The notes: generated by a model not told the origin, from the letters alone. A stretch of 50,359 nucleotides of DNA from Phycisphaerales bacterium (GCA_020852515.1 JADZAS010000032.1:1-50359), one strand, 5' to 3'; shown: positions 42,236 to 50,359, counted from the stretch's first letter. Made by a program: numbers and translations.

Positions 42236-42687
42236 TGGCGCAGCTGAATGGGTTCGACGCGCACGAAGTCGAGCCGAACCAAACGTTCGATGTTCTTCCT
42301 GCCGGCAAGTATCTGGCGATCATCACCGCCAGCGAAATGAAAGCGACCAAGGCCGGCACGGGCGAGTTCCTTGAGCTGCAACTTGAAGTGGTCGAAGGGC
42401 CGTACAAGGGGCGCAAGCTCTGGGATCGACTTACGTTGAAACACGAAAACGCGCTCACGGTACAGATCGCCAAGGGCACCCTTTCCTCAATCTGTCGCGC
42501 CGTGGGGGTGATGCGACCCCGCGATTCGGCCGAGTTGCACGGCATCCCATTGCTCGCCAAGGTGAAGGTCAAGCAGCGGTCCGATACCGGTGAATCTGTC
42601 AACGAGATTGCCGGTTACGAGAGGAAAGCCCCGGCCGCTCCCTCGCCGGTGCCGTCGACGAGTAGCACGCCGCCGTGGAAGCGTTGA
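42235..42687 (+). CDS. DUF669-family phage protein
   Basis: The 150-residue protein fits DUF669, a family of small proteins of phage recombination operons thought to bind single-stranded DNA. Visible segments are LPAGKYLAIITASEMKATKAGTGEFLELQLEV and GRKLWDRLTLKHEN; a Pro/Ser-rich flexible tail ending in PPWKR resembles SSB C-terminal tails in layout. AAGGAG is well placed and the start overlaps the previous stop (TAATG). Context with exonuclease and Sak4-like ATPase supports the role. Confidence 0.88.
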   Translation: MAQLNGFDAHEVEPNQTFDVLPAGKYLAIITASEMKATKAGTGEFLELQLEVVEGPYKGRKLWDRLTLKHENALTVQIAKGTLSSICRAVGVMRPRDSAELHGIPLLAKVKVKQRSDTGESVNEIAGYERKAPAAPSPVPSTSSTPPWKR

Positions 42688-43061
42688 ACGAACAGGTCTT
42701 CCTGCTGCCCTTCCCGCCGAGCGTCAATCACTACTGGCGCATGGTGAGCACGAGGCATGGATGTCGCATGCTCATCAGCCGCGAGGGTCGGGCCTACCGC
42801 GAAACGGTGGTCTCGGCTCTCGCGTCGGCGGGCGCCCGGGCGCAGGACGGTCGTCTTGACGTCTCGATCATCGCGGCTCCACCTGATCGTCGCCGAAGGG
42901 ATCTCGACAATTTACTCAAATGCACCCTTGATTCGCTCGCGCATGGTGGCGCGTACCACGACGATTCGCAGATCGATCACCTCGAGATCTGGCGCGGCGG
43001 CGTCGTGCCCGGGGGCCAGATCGCGATCCGCATTCGCATCATCTCAGGAGCTCATCCATGA
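42675..43061 (+). CDS. rusA: RusA-family Holliday junction resolvase
   Basis: A 128-residue endonuclease of the RusA family, which cleaves four-way junctions formed in phage recombination. FLLPFPPSVNHYW opens the protein; the metal site is RDLDNLLKCTLDSL followed by HDDSQIDHLE, with the three or four acidic residues in place. The start at GTG 42675 overlaps the previous gene by 13 bases but has no strong ribosome binding site; a nearby TTG is possible. Its stop overlaps the next start (ATGA). Confidence 0.9.
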   Translation: MEALNEQVFLLPFPPSVNHYWRMVSTRHGCRMLISREGRAYRETVVSALASAGARAQDGRLDVSIIAAPPDRRRRDLDNLLKCTLDSLAHGGAYHDDSQIDHLEIWRGGVVPGGQIAIRIRIISGAHP

Positions 43062-43933
43062 TCGATGAACGACTCATCTTCAAGAACGTGCCGACATGGT
43101 TCGGCTTCGCCGCCGCAGGCGGCACGAGCAATGTCGCCGAGGACCGCTGCATCAGGCGCGAATACCTGCTCAACCCGGGCCTGTTCTTCGAGCGGGTGGT
43201 CTACCCCCAGCTCGACTACCTGGACGCCAACGATCAGCCGCTGGCGATCATCATTGCTGACGCCTACGGGTACGAGAACACCGAGCAGGCCAAGGACTTC
43301 GATGCGCCGGTCGAGGCAAGAGACAACCCCAACCTCGACCGCTGGTGTGACGAGTTGGCAGGGCACCTCGACGCGCTCGCGCTGGTGACGGATCACCTGG
43401 GCTTCTACGTCGGCACGCCGGCGAACGACCCGGACATGCAACTGGCGCGGCAGATCGATCTCGGCGAGTATGCGGCGCGTGCGTACGCATCGCTCGAGCC
43501 GTTCATGTACGTCGCCGATTCGATCACCTTCGACCAGGTCTGCCAGCTGACCGATACCGACCCGGTCTATCACGACATGCTGCGCATTCGCAGGCGCCTG
43601 GGCATCCCGTGCTTCGCCGAGAGTCGGCCGGACTGTGAGACGACGCAGTGGATGCGAGATCGCTGGGGGTTCATGTTTCAGGAGCGGCACCTGCTGCTGC
43701 GCGGCACCCAGTGGGTGCCTCTGGCGGAGATCCGCGAAGCTGGATGCCCGATCGTTCGGATGACCACGGGTGTGCCCGATGATGCATACGCCGATCCGCA
43801 AACCGGGCAGAAGTGGGAACCCTGGGTCTGGCAGCAGCACGCCATCCGCAATGCCCGGGCCGACGGCGACTCGGTCACAACGAACCTGCGCAACCTGGCG
43901 GCTCACGATCTGCGACTGCGGGACTTCGAGTGA
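43058..43933 (+). CDS. Unknown protein in the element operon
   Basis: A 291-residue soluble protein without a recognised family. It has an acidic, aromatic-rich composition (for example NPGLFFERVVYPQLDYLD and YADPQTGQKWEPWVWQQHA) and no membrane segment or signal. No DNA-binding or catalytic motif is seen. AGGAG is close upstream and the start overlaps the RusA stop, so it is a coupled member of the replication operon. Its large size and conserved-looking architecture make it a real gene. Confidence 0.7.
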   Translation: MIDERLIFKNVPTWFGFAAAGGTSNVAEDRCIRREYLLNPGLFFERVVYPQLDYLDANDQPLAIIIADAYGYENTEQAKDFDAPVEARDNPNLDRWCDELAGHLDALALVTDHLGFYVGTPANDPDMQLARQIDLGEYAARAYASLEPFMYVADSITFDQVCQLTDTDPVYHDMLRIRRRLGIPCFAESRPDCETTQWMRDRWGFMFQERHLLLRGTQWVPLAEIREAGCPIVRMTTGVPDDAYADPQTGQKWEPWVWQQHAIRNARADGDSVTTNLRNLAAHDLRLRDFE

Positions 43934-43970
43934 TCTCACGAGTCATGGCACTCACCCGGAGCATCCCTCA

Positions 43971-44630
43971 GTGGTCCACGTGAACGCACAACCCCGGCGC
44001 CTCTACATCTCCGGCCCAATGACGGGAATGCCCGAGCACAACTTCCCTGCGTTCTTCGCGGCCGAGGAGCGCTTGAGGCAAGCGGGCTTCGAGCCTCTCA
44101 ATCCGGCCCGCAACTTCGACGGCGAGACCGATCGTGAACGCGCCGAGTACATGCGCGCCGACATGGAACTCCTGCTGCGCTGCGACGGCCTGTTGATGCT
44201 ACCGGGCTGGGAGGAATCGCGGGGGGCCAAGCTCGAGTACATGATCGCCTGGGAACTGGGCCTGCCGATTCTCGACATCGCGACACTGGCCGAGATCCGC
44301 CAGCCGCCCACGCCGTGGGTGCAGCTGCACACACTGGGCATCGCGGAACCTGCGGCGGCTCCCGAGTCCGTCCTCGCCGAGGCGGCGCGGGTCACCAGCG
44401 GTGAGCGGCAGAAGGACTACGGCCATCCCCGTGACGACTTCTCGCGGACCGCGGTGATGTGGAATGGCCTGCTGGCGTCGAAACTTCGCAGCCCGATCAC
44501 CGCGATGGACGTGCCGCTGTGCATGATCGCCGTCAAGCTCGCGCGGGAAGCCCACCGTCACAAGCGCGACAACCTCGTCGACATTGCCGGCTACGCGCGC
44601 ACGGGCGCCATGGTCGCAGGAGATGAGTGA
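43971..44630 (+). CDS. DUF4406-DUF6378 fusion protein
   Basis: The 219-residue protein joins two phage domains. Residues about 8-105 match DUF4406, a nucleoside deoxyribosyltransferase-like fold: RLYISGPMTGMPEHNFPAF, RAEYMRADMELLLRCDGLLMLPGWEESRGAKLEY. Residues about 130-215 match DUF6378: ESVLAEAARVTSGERQKDYGHPRDDF and AREAHRHKRDNLVDIAGYA. Both are usually separate genes in phage replication regions and are thought to deal with nucleotides. The start is taken as GTG at 43971, 9 bases after GGAG; GTG 43980 is an alternative. It overlaps the phosphoesterase start. Confidence 0.82.
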   Translation: MVHVNAQPRRLYISGPMTGMPEHNFPAFFAAEERLRQAGFEPLNPARNFDGETDRERAEYMRADMELLLRCDGLLMLPGWEESRGAKLEYMIAWELGLPILDIATLAEIRQPPTPWVQLHTLGIAEPAAAPESVLAEAARVTSGERQKDYGHPRDDFSRTAVMWNGLLASKLRSPITAMDVPLCMIAVKLAREAHRHKRDNLVDIAGYARTGAMVAGDE

Positions 44631-45409
44631 TGGCCAGGGCAGCAGGGCGCAAGTCGAAGGTCATGATGGCTTTCGGCGATGTGCACATCCCGCACCACAA
44701 TCCCCGCGCCGTCGAGGTCTTCTGCCGCGCCGCCGAGCGCATCAAGCCTGACTTGATTGTCTGCCTCGGTGATCTGCTCGACTGCGGCCAGTTCTCGGTG
44801 CATCCGCCCACCTACGGCGTGCCCGAGAGCGACTACAACGAGGATCTCAAGCGCGCCAACGCGCTGCTCGATCGCGTGCAGCGCTGCTGCCGTCGCCTCG
44901 TCATGGTCGAGGGCAATCACGAGTACCGCCTCGACCGCTGGGCGGCGGCGACCGCTGAGGGCCGAGGCGCGTATTCGCTGCTGGCGCCGCGGATTCAGCT
45001 CTCCAAAGGGCGGACGAAGTTCAGCTACGTGCCCTACGGCTCAGCCGACGGGCGCTATCCGCATTACCCGATCAACTCGCGCATCATCGCCGTGCACGGC
45101 TGGTCGCACGCCAAGGAGGCGACCCGGGCCCACCTGCAGATCAGCCAGGGGCGGACTGTCATCCATGGGCATACTCACCGCGCTGACGCCCACATGACCC
45201 AAAACATCTGGTCGACGGGCCGGATCATCGAGGCTCGCAGCGCCGGGTGCCTGTGCAAGCCCGTTCCACTCTACGGCACGGGCCGGCCCGTCGAGTGGGT
45301 GAACGCCTTCATCATCGGCTACCTCGGCCGGCGCAGCGACACCCTCTACACCGTGCCGATCATGCACGACCGGTGCATCCTGCCCGATGGCGCCCAGGTG
45401 GCGGCGTGA
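44630..45409 (+). CDS. Metallophosphoesterase
   Basis: The 259-residue protein has the calcineurin-like phosphoesterase motifs in order: GDVH (about 16-19), GDLLD (47-51), GNHEYR (about 94-99), HGWSH and GHTHRAD. It belongs to the DNA-repair/phage group of such enzymes, which may act on DNA ends or nucleotides; the substrate is not known. The ATG at 44630 overlaps the previous stop (TGATG) with AGGAG 8 bases upstream. Its stop overlaps the helicase start (GTGA). Confidence 0.88.
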   Translation: MARAAGRKSKVMMAFGDVHIPHHNPRAVEVFCRAAERIKPDLIVCLGDLLDCGQFSVHPPTYGVPESDYNEDLKRANALLDRVQRCCRRLVMVEGNHEYRLDRWAAATAEGRGAYSLLAPRIQLSKGRTKFSYVPYGSADGRYPHYPINSRIIAVHGWSHAKEATRAHLQISQGRTVIHGHTHRADAHMTQNIWSTGRIIEARSAGCLCKPVPLYGTGRPVEWVNAFIIGYLGRRSDTLYTVPIMHDRCILPDGAQVAA

Positions 45410-47079
45410 TCCTGCGCGAGTACCAGCGCGAAGCGGTCGAAGCCGTCTACCGGCACCTGCGCGAGCACGACACGAATCCGTGCGTGGTGTGTCCGACCGG
45501 CGCGGGCAAGAGTCTGATCATCGCCCAAGTCGCCAGAGACGTGGTGGAACTCTGGAACGGACGGATTCTCATTCTCGCGCATGTCAAGGAATTGCTCGAT
45601 CAGGCCGTGGACAAGCTGGTTGCGGTGGCGCCGGGACTGTGGAACTGCATCGGCGTGTACTCCGCGGGGCTCGGCAGCCGCGACACGGATCACCCGATCA
45701 TCGTCGGCGGCATTCAGAGTGTGTTTCGCCGGGCGCGCGAACTTGGTCGCTTCGATCTGATCCTCATCGACGAAGCCCATCTCATCGCGCCCGACGGCGA
45801 AGGGATGTATCGGCAGTTCCTCGATGACGCCAAAGCCGTCAATCCGAACGTGCGCGTCATCGGACTGACGGCGACCCCGTTCCGCATGAAATCCGGTTCG
45901 ATCTGTGCGCCTGAAAACATCCTCAACGAGATCTGCTACGAGATCGGCGTGCGCGAGCTCATCGTCCAGGGCTTCCTGTGCCCGCTTCGCACCAAGGCGG
46001 GAATCGTCCGTGCCGACACGAGCAACCTGCACGTCCGCGGCGGCGAGTTCGTCGCAGGCGAGGTCGAAGATCTCATGGACGGCGATGATCTCGTGCATGC
46101 GGCGTGCGCCGAGATCGTGGAGTACACCGCTAAGCGCCGCAGTGTGCTGATCTTCACCTCGGGCGTGCGCCACGGCCGGCACATCGTCGATGTGCTCCGC
46201 GATCACCACAGAGCCGAGTGCGGGTGGGTGGACGGCGAAACTCCCGCGCAGCAGCGGGATGCCACTCTCGACCGCTTCAAGGCCGGCGAACTGAAGTACC
46301 TCGCCAACTGCAACATCTTGACGACCGGTTTCGATGCGCCGCGGATCGACTGCGTCGTGCTTCTGAGGCCGACGCTCTCGCCCGGACTCTACTACCAGGC
46401 CATTGGTCGCGGCTTCCGTCTGCATCCCGACAAGTCCGACTGCCTCGTCCTCGACTATGGCGGGAACGTGCTCCGGCACGGTCCCGTTGATGACCTGCGC
46501 ATCAAGGAGCCGGGCGGCGGGGACGGTCCAGCGCCCGCGAAGGAGTGTCCGCAATGCCACGCCCTGATTCATGCCGCCTACTCCTCCTGTCCCGATTGCG
46601 GTTATGCATTCCCGCCTCCTGAAAAAGCCTCGCACGAGTCCAGCGCCAGCAGCGATGGCATTCTCTCCGATCAGGTCACGCGGACCGAGCACGAGGTCAG
46701 CGAAGTCTCCTATCACATCCATTTCAAGCGCAACGACCCGAGCGCCGCCCCGACCATGCGCGTTGATTACCGGTGCGGGTTCGCCACGTCATTCTCCGAA
46801 TGGCTCTGCTTTGAACATACCGGCTACGCCCGCCAGAAGGCTGAGCAGTGGTGGCGGCGACGGTCCAACGAGCCCGTGCCTGATCACGTGGATGAGGCCG
46901 TCGATCTGGCGCGCAGCGGCGCGCTGACGCCCACGCTGGCGATCACCGTTGAGCGAAAGCCCGGCGAGAAGTACGACCGGATCGTGAGCCACGTGCTGGG
47001 CGCGCGGCCTCCACGCATCGACACCGACGAAGGCGCTGCCAAGTACGCGGAAATCTCTGACGACCAGGTGCCATTCTGA
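45406..47079 (+). CDS. SF2 DEAD/DEAH-box helicase with zinc ribbon
   Basis: The 557-residue helicase starts at GTG with VILREYQREAV (Q-motif region). Walker A is CPTGAGKS at 29-36, Walker B IDEAHL at about 121-126, motif III GLTATPFR, motif VI YYQAIGRGFR. A four-Cys zinc ribbon follows (ECPQCHALIHAAYSSCPDC, about 385). The C-terminal 160 residues carry a domain with YRCGFATSFSEWLCFEHTGYARQKAEQWWRRR, commonly seen after phage helicases of this type. It probably unwinds DNA at replication or recombination intermediates. Start overlaps the phosphoesterase stop. Confidence 0.9.
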   Translation: MILREYQREAVEAVYRHLREHDTNPCVVCPTGAGKSLIIAQVARDVVELWNGRILILAHVKELLDQAVDKLVAVAPGLWNCIGVYSAGLGSRDTDHPIIVGGIQSVFRRARELGRFDLILIDEAHLIAPDGEGMYRQFLDDAKAVNPNVRVIGLTATPFRMKSGSICAPENILNEICYEIGVRELIVQGFLCPLRTKAGIVRADTSNLHVRGGEFVAGEVEDLMDGDDLVHAACAEIVEYTAKRRSVLIFTSGVRHGRHIVDVLRDHHRAECGWVDGETPAQQRDATLDRFKAGELKYLANCNILTTGFDAPRIDCVVLLRPTLSPGLYYQAIGRGFRLHPDKSDCLVLDYGGNVLRHGPVDDLRIKEPGGGDGPAPAKECPQCHALIHAAYSSCPDCGYAFPPPEKASHESSASSDGILSDQVTRTEHEVSEVSYHIHFKRNDPSAAPTMRVDYRCGFATSFSEWLCFEHTGYARQKAEQWWRRRSNEPVPDHVDEAVDLARSGALTPTLAITVERKPGEKYDRIVSHVLGARPPRIDTDEGAAKYAEISDDQVPF

Positions 47080-47145
47080 ACAAATGCTAGTGATGCGCCC
47101 CATCCAATTCGATCATGACCGGTCGCCCTGGAGGCCGCCCGACCC

Positions 47146-50100
47146 GTGAGTCTCATGCGGTCGAACATGGGTGATTCTCTCCACGCGCACGCGCAGGCGT
47201 GTGTTGCCGCGGGGCTATGCGCGCTGCCGGCGGTGCGCAATGGCCAGGAAAAGCGACCGGCGCTGAGCGAGTGGAAGCCCTATCAATCCCGACTGCCGTC
47301 GCGAGAGGAACTCGCGCGCTGGTTCGATGGGTCGGCAACCGCGCTGTGCCTCGTGTGCGGAGCGGTTTCCGGCAACCTGGAGATGATCGACTTCGACCTG
47401 GGTGGCGAGGCCTTCGAGCCCTGGCGCCGCGCCGTCGAGTCCATGGCGCCCGGTCTCGTCGATCGTCTTGTGATCGAATCGACGCCGTCGGGCGGTCGGC
47501 ACGTCATCTACCGCTGCGATCAGCCCATCTCCGGCAATACGAAGCTCGCGCAGCGCCGCATCGAGGTCGGCGCCGACGAGCCGGTTGTCGTTGGATGCAA
47601 GGAGCACAAGCCGCGCCGGGACTCTGGCGGCGCCTGGGTGATCACGATCACTATGATCGAGACCCGCGGCGAGGGTGGGCTCTTTCTGTGCGCGCCCTCC
47701 GACGGCTACGGAATCCTCCACGGCGAACTCGCCGCGCCGCCGGTCATCACCTCGGACGAGCGCGACATCCTGCTCGGTTGTGCCTGGGCGCTCGATGAGA
47801 CTCGTCCGCTCGACATTGATACGCCAAGCGCCGTCTCCGACGACGCGGTCACCTCACGCCCGGGCGATGACTTCAATCGCCGTGGTGATCCCCGCGCCGT
47901 TCTGCTCTCCCACGGCTGGACGCTTGTGCAGAGAGGCGAGAACGAGCACTGGTGTCGGCCAGGCAAGTCCGCCGGCACGAGCGCCACCCTCAAGGACGGG
48001 GTGTTCTACGTCTTTTCGACGAACGCCGCGCCCTTCGAAGCGCAGCAGGGCTACTCACCCTTCGCGGTCTACGCGCTGCTCGAACACGGCGGAGATTTCA
48101 CGGCCGCGGCGTCGGCGCTGGCGTCGCAGGGCTACGGCAGCGCGCCGACCCAAACGCGCGGCGTCGATCTCGCCGCGTTCGTGGCCGACGTCCCACCCGC
48201 GCCTGACAACCTGCTCGCCCCGGCCCCTCTCTCTGTCGAGCAGCTCGTCAGCGGCCACCCGCTGCTCCGCCCACCGGTGGTTCACGGCCTGCTGCGCCAG
48301 GGCGAGACGATGAACGTGATCGCCAGTCCAAAAGTCGGCAAGGCGCTAGCAATCGACACGCCGATCCTGACACAAGACGGTTGGGTTGCAATGGGAGACT
48401 TGCAGCCGGGAATGCACGTACATGCCGGCGACGGCTCGTTGACGCGCATCGTTGCCGTCTCGGGCATCATGCACGACCGACCCTGCTATCGCGTGCGCAC
48501 CAAATCGGGCGCCTCGCTGATTGCTGATGCCGAACACCTCTGGTCAGTGTGTTCACGAAACTCACTGGCCGTCGTCCCCACGCACCGGTTGAGTCAGGGA
48601 ATGAACGGCCGGCGCTGGAAACTCCCGATCGCAGCAGCGCTGCAGCGACCTCGAACCGAACTGCCGATTGATCCTTGGATGCTCGGCTATTGGCTCGGCA
48701 ACGGCACGACTACCAGCGGCGAGGTCACCGTGGCTGAGCCGGATGTGCGCTATGTGCAGGATCACCTTACCCGTGCAGGATTCGCTTGGGGCCGTGTTCG
48801 CCAGAAACGTGGTGCCGCGACATTCACCGTGCTCGGGCTGCAGCCACGCCTGCGCGCCATAGGTGTTCTGAGCAACAAGCACGTCCCACAGCCCTACCTG
48901 CTGGCTGCGGAATGGCAGCGCCGCGTGTTGCTGGCTGGACTCTTGGACTCTGACGGTCACGCCGGGACGCGATCCAACGGCTGCGGATTAGTTGAATTCT
49001 GCTCAACGAGCGCCGCCCTGGCTGACGCGGTTGCATTCCTCGCGCGGTCTTTGGGACACAAGCCGTACCTGCAGGTTGGTCGCGCACGCCTGAACGGGCG
49101 AGACTACGGCGCCAAGTACCGCATCAGCTTTGCCGCCACCGCATCTACTTGCCCATTCAGTTCGCCTCGAAAGTCGGCGCGACTGCCACACCGCCGGTTG
49201 GCGCGACGATCGGTGATCGATGCCGTCGCTTCGGTGGAGCGAGTGGCGTCAGTACCGGTTCAGTGCATCCAGGTCGAGCACCCGAGTGGTACATTCCTCG
49301 CTGGTAGGGATCTGACCGTCACGCACAATTCGTGGCTCACCCTCGATCTCGCCATCGCCGTCGCTACCGGCCGCCCGTGGCTGGGTCGCTACGCCACCGA
49401 GCGCGGCGATGTGCTCATCATCGATAACGAGCTGCATCGCGAAACCAGCGCTCACCGCATTCCCAAGGTCGCGCATGCTCGCGGCATTCCCATGCGCGAG
49501 TTCAACCGGCGGATCTTCGTGGACAATATCCGCGGCCGCCTGCGCGACATCTTCACCCTTGCGCCCTACTTCGCTGCCATCGAGCCGGGCCGATACAAGG
49601 TCATCGTCCTCGACGCCTTCTATCGCTTTATGCCGGCAGGCGGCGATGAGAACGACAACGGCACGATGGCCAACATCTACAACTGCATCGACGCCTTCGC
49701 CGATCGCCTCGGCTGCTCATTCGTGCTCATCCACCACTCGTCCAAGGGCAATCAGACCGGCAAGTCGGTCACCGACGTCGGGGCCGGGGCGGGCGCGCAG
49801 AGCCGGGCCACCGACACCCACGTCGTCCTGCGGCCGCACGAGGAGGACCACGTCGTCGTGCTCGAAGCCGCGGTGCGCTCTTGGCCGCCCGTCGAGCCGC
49901 TGTGCCTACGCTGGGAATTCCCGGTGTGGACCGCCGATGAGACACTCGATTCGAGCCAGCTGCTCTCGCAGGGCGGTCGCAGCCGCAGCGAACCCGGGAA
50001 GAAGGACGAATGGACGCCCGAGTCGTTCGTCGAGGCGTTCGTCGATGATGAGCCTGCCACACGTTCGGCCATCATCGGCCGCGCCGTGCGCGATGGCCTG

Positions 50101-50241
50101 TCCAAGTGGGCCGCCGACAACCTGCTGCGCATGGCTGATGCCGACGGCCTCCTCGCCCGCAACGGCGATGGCAAACGCAACGACCCCTTCACTTACCAGC
50201 GCCTCGCCAAGGCGCCGAGCACCCCGGAGGATCGCCCATGA
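47146..50241 (+). CDS. Prim-Pol primase-polymerase / RepA-like helicase split by an intein
   Basis: The 1031-residue precursor contains 702 host residues and a 329-residue intein (400-728). The N-terminal 210 residues are a bifunctional primase-polymerase (AEP) domain with the catalytic acidic pair in MIDFDLGG and a conserved His in SGGRHVIYR. A linker leads to a RecA-like AAA_25/RepA helicase domain; spliced Walker A is SPKVGK joined to SWLTLDL, followed by DVLIIDNELHRE and VIVLDAFYRF (Walker B). The C-terminus has a winged-helix-like end. This is likely the element's replication initiator. GGAGG stands 11 bases before the GTG start; ATG codons at 47155 and 47167 are alternatives. Confidence 0.88.
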   Translation: MSLMRSNMGDSLHAHAQACVAAGLCALPAVRNGQEKRPALSEWKPYQSRLPSREELARWFDGSATALCLVCGAVSGNLEMIDFDLGGEAFEPWRRAVESMAPGLVDRLVIESTPSGGRHVIYRCDQPISGNTKLAQRRIEVGADEPVVVGCKEHKPRRDSGGAWVITITMIETRGEGGLFLCAPSDGYGILHGELAAPPVITSDERDILLGCAWALDETRPLDIDTPSAVSDDAVTSRPGDDFNRRGDPRAVLLSHGWTLVQRGENEHWCRPGKSAGTSATLKDGVFYVFSTNAAPFEAQQGYSPFAVYALLEHGGDFTAAASALASQGYGSAPTQTRGVDLAAFVADVPPAPDNLLAPAPLSVEQLVSGHPLLRPPVVHGLLRQGETMNVIASPKVGKALAIDTPILTQDGWVAMGDLQPGMHVHAGDGSLTRIVAVSGIMHDRPCYRVRTKSGASLIADAEHLWSVCSRNSLAVVPTHRLSQGMNGRRWKLPIAAALQRPRTELPIDPWMLGYWLGNGTTTSGEVTVAEPDVRYVQDHLTRAGFAWGRVRQKRGAATFTVLGLQPRLRAIGVLSNKHVPQPYLLAAEWQRRVLLAGLLDSDGHAGTRSNGCGLVEFCSTSAALADAVAFLARSLGHKPYLQVGRARLNGRDYGAKYRISFAATASTCPFSSPRKSARLPHRRLARRSVIDAVASVERVASVPVQCIQVEHPSGTFLAGRDLTVTHNSWLTLDLAIAVATGRPWLGRYATERGDVLIIDNELHRETSAHRIPKVAHARGIPMREFNRRIFVDNIRGRLRDIFTLAPYFAAIEPGRYKVIVLDAFYRFMPAGGDENDNGTMANIYNCIDAFADRLGCSFVLIHHSSKGNQTGKSVTDVGAGAGAQSRATDTHVVLRPHEEDHVVVLEAAVRSWPPVEPLCLRWEFPVWTADETLDSSQLLSQGGRSRSEPGKKDEWTPESFVEAFVDDEPATRSAIIGRAVRDGLSKWAADNLLRMADADGLLARNGDGKRNDPFTYQRLAKAPSTPEDRP
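48343..49329 (+). other. Class 3-type intein in Walker A of the Prim-Pol/helicase
   Basis: Residues 400-728 begin ALAIDTPILTQDGWV and end VTHN followed by Ser. The insertion is directly after the Walker A Lys, exactly as in the Sak4-like ATPase. Trp466 (EHLW), Cys707 (VQCIQVEHP) and Thr726 (VTHN) form the class 3 triplet. The endonuclease has MLGYWLGNG in its first motif, where the acidic residue is Asn519, and LAGLLDSDG intact in the second, so DNA cleavage may be weakened or limited to one strand. The protein is clearly related over its full length to the other intein. Confidence 0.9.
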
Positions 50242-50257
50242 CGTTTCGTTTTGGGAA

Positions 50258-50279
50258 TCGTTTTGTGCGCACAAAACGA
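50258..50279. repeat. 22-bp perfect palindrome, copy 1
   Basis: Half-site TCGTTTTGTGC (50258-50268) followed immediately by its reverse complement. It lies 17 bases past the stop of the Prim-Pol gene. Additional TCGTTTTG half-sites stand just upstream (50245). Confidence 0.8.
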
Positions 50280-50304
50280 ATTGGAATTCATATCGTTTGG
50301 CGTT

Positions 50305-50326
50305 TCGTTTGGTGCGCACAAAACGA
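50305..50326. repeat. Near-palindrome, copy 2
   Basis: Same 22-bp site as copy 1 with one base changed (TCGTTTGGTGC in the left arm). Its start is 47 bases from the start of copy 1. Confidence 0.8.
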
Positions 50327-50348
50327 GTCGGGCACGCAGGGTTTCGTT

Positions 50349-50359
50349 TCGTTTTGTGC
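50349..50359. repeat. Palindrome copy 3, cut by the window edge
   Basis: The left half TCGTTTTGTGC is complete at the very end of the window, 44 bases after the start of copy 2. Whether the right half follows cannot be seen. Confidence 0.55.

Noticed and set aside
50238-50359. A gene starting at the ATG that overlaps the Prim-Pol stop
   Set aside because: The frame stays open to the edge but its codons fall entirely within palindromic repeats, and the translation has no protein-like pattern. A real gene cannot be excluded without more sequence.

Overview
The window is GC-rich bacterial DNA that I read as the chromosome of a planctomycete, most likely of the Phycisphaerae type. The grounds are an exported protein with an LEPR-XLL-like N-terminus, a DUF1559-like prepilin-type protein ending in an H-X9-D motif, a PEP-CTERM-like surface protein and a PilMNO-type secretion cluster. 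This assignment is inference; there is no rRNA or marker gene in the window.

Bases 1-8285 hold a gene-poor start (1-1214) with degenerate TAGTGCC-type repeats, an RRM RNA-binding protein, a standalone TSCPD-domain protein, a polytopic membrane protein, a large exported protein with what looks like a dead metalloprotease centre, and an M28 peptidase lipoprotein. Bases 8305-25291, all on the minus strand, form one roughly 17-kb cluster for a type II secretion / type IV pilus-like machine. Read 5' to 3' it runs: GspG, a second GspG-like pseudopilin, further pseudopilins, GspH-like, PilM, PilN, PilO, a GspB/GspC-like protein, secretin, TPR lipoprotein, histidine kinase, response regulator, HD-GYP phosphodiesterase, STAS protein, GspE, GspF. 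Signalling genes thus sit between the channel genes and the motor genes. The GspE N-terminus resembles the c-di-GMP-binding MshEN domain, so the cluster may both degrade and sense c-di-GMP.

Bases 25725-36424 hold an exported HEAT-like protein with an embedded receiver-like domain lacking the phospho-Asp, a three-gene surface-protein operon (PEP-CTERM, cell-surface family, prepilin-like), 4-hydroxyphenylpyruvate dioxygenase, a second exported HEAT-like protein, a lone NuoH and a small exported protein.

From about 36940 to the right edge lies the left part of an integrated phage-like element. A serine recombinase sits against a truncated host gene. With it on the minus strand are a small protein and a sigma-like regulator. 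Facing away on the plus strand is a replication/recombination operon: PD-(D/E)XK exonuclease, Sak4-like ATPase, DUF669 protein, RusA resolvase, an unknown protein, a DUF4406-DUF6378 protein, phosphoesterase, SF2 helicase and a Prim-Pol/helicase. The Sak4-like ATPase and the Prim-Pol/helicase each carry an intein placed exactly after the Walker A lysine. Both inteins have the Trp/Cys/Thr triplet of class 3 inteins. Directly after the last gene are palindromic repeats that may be a replication origin or operators. No virion genes are visible; the element continues beyond the window.
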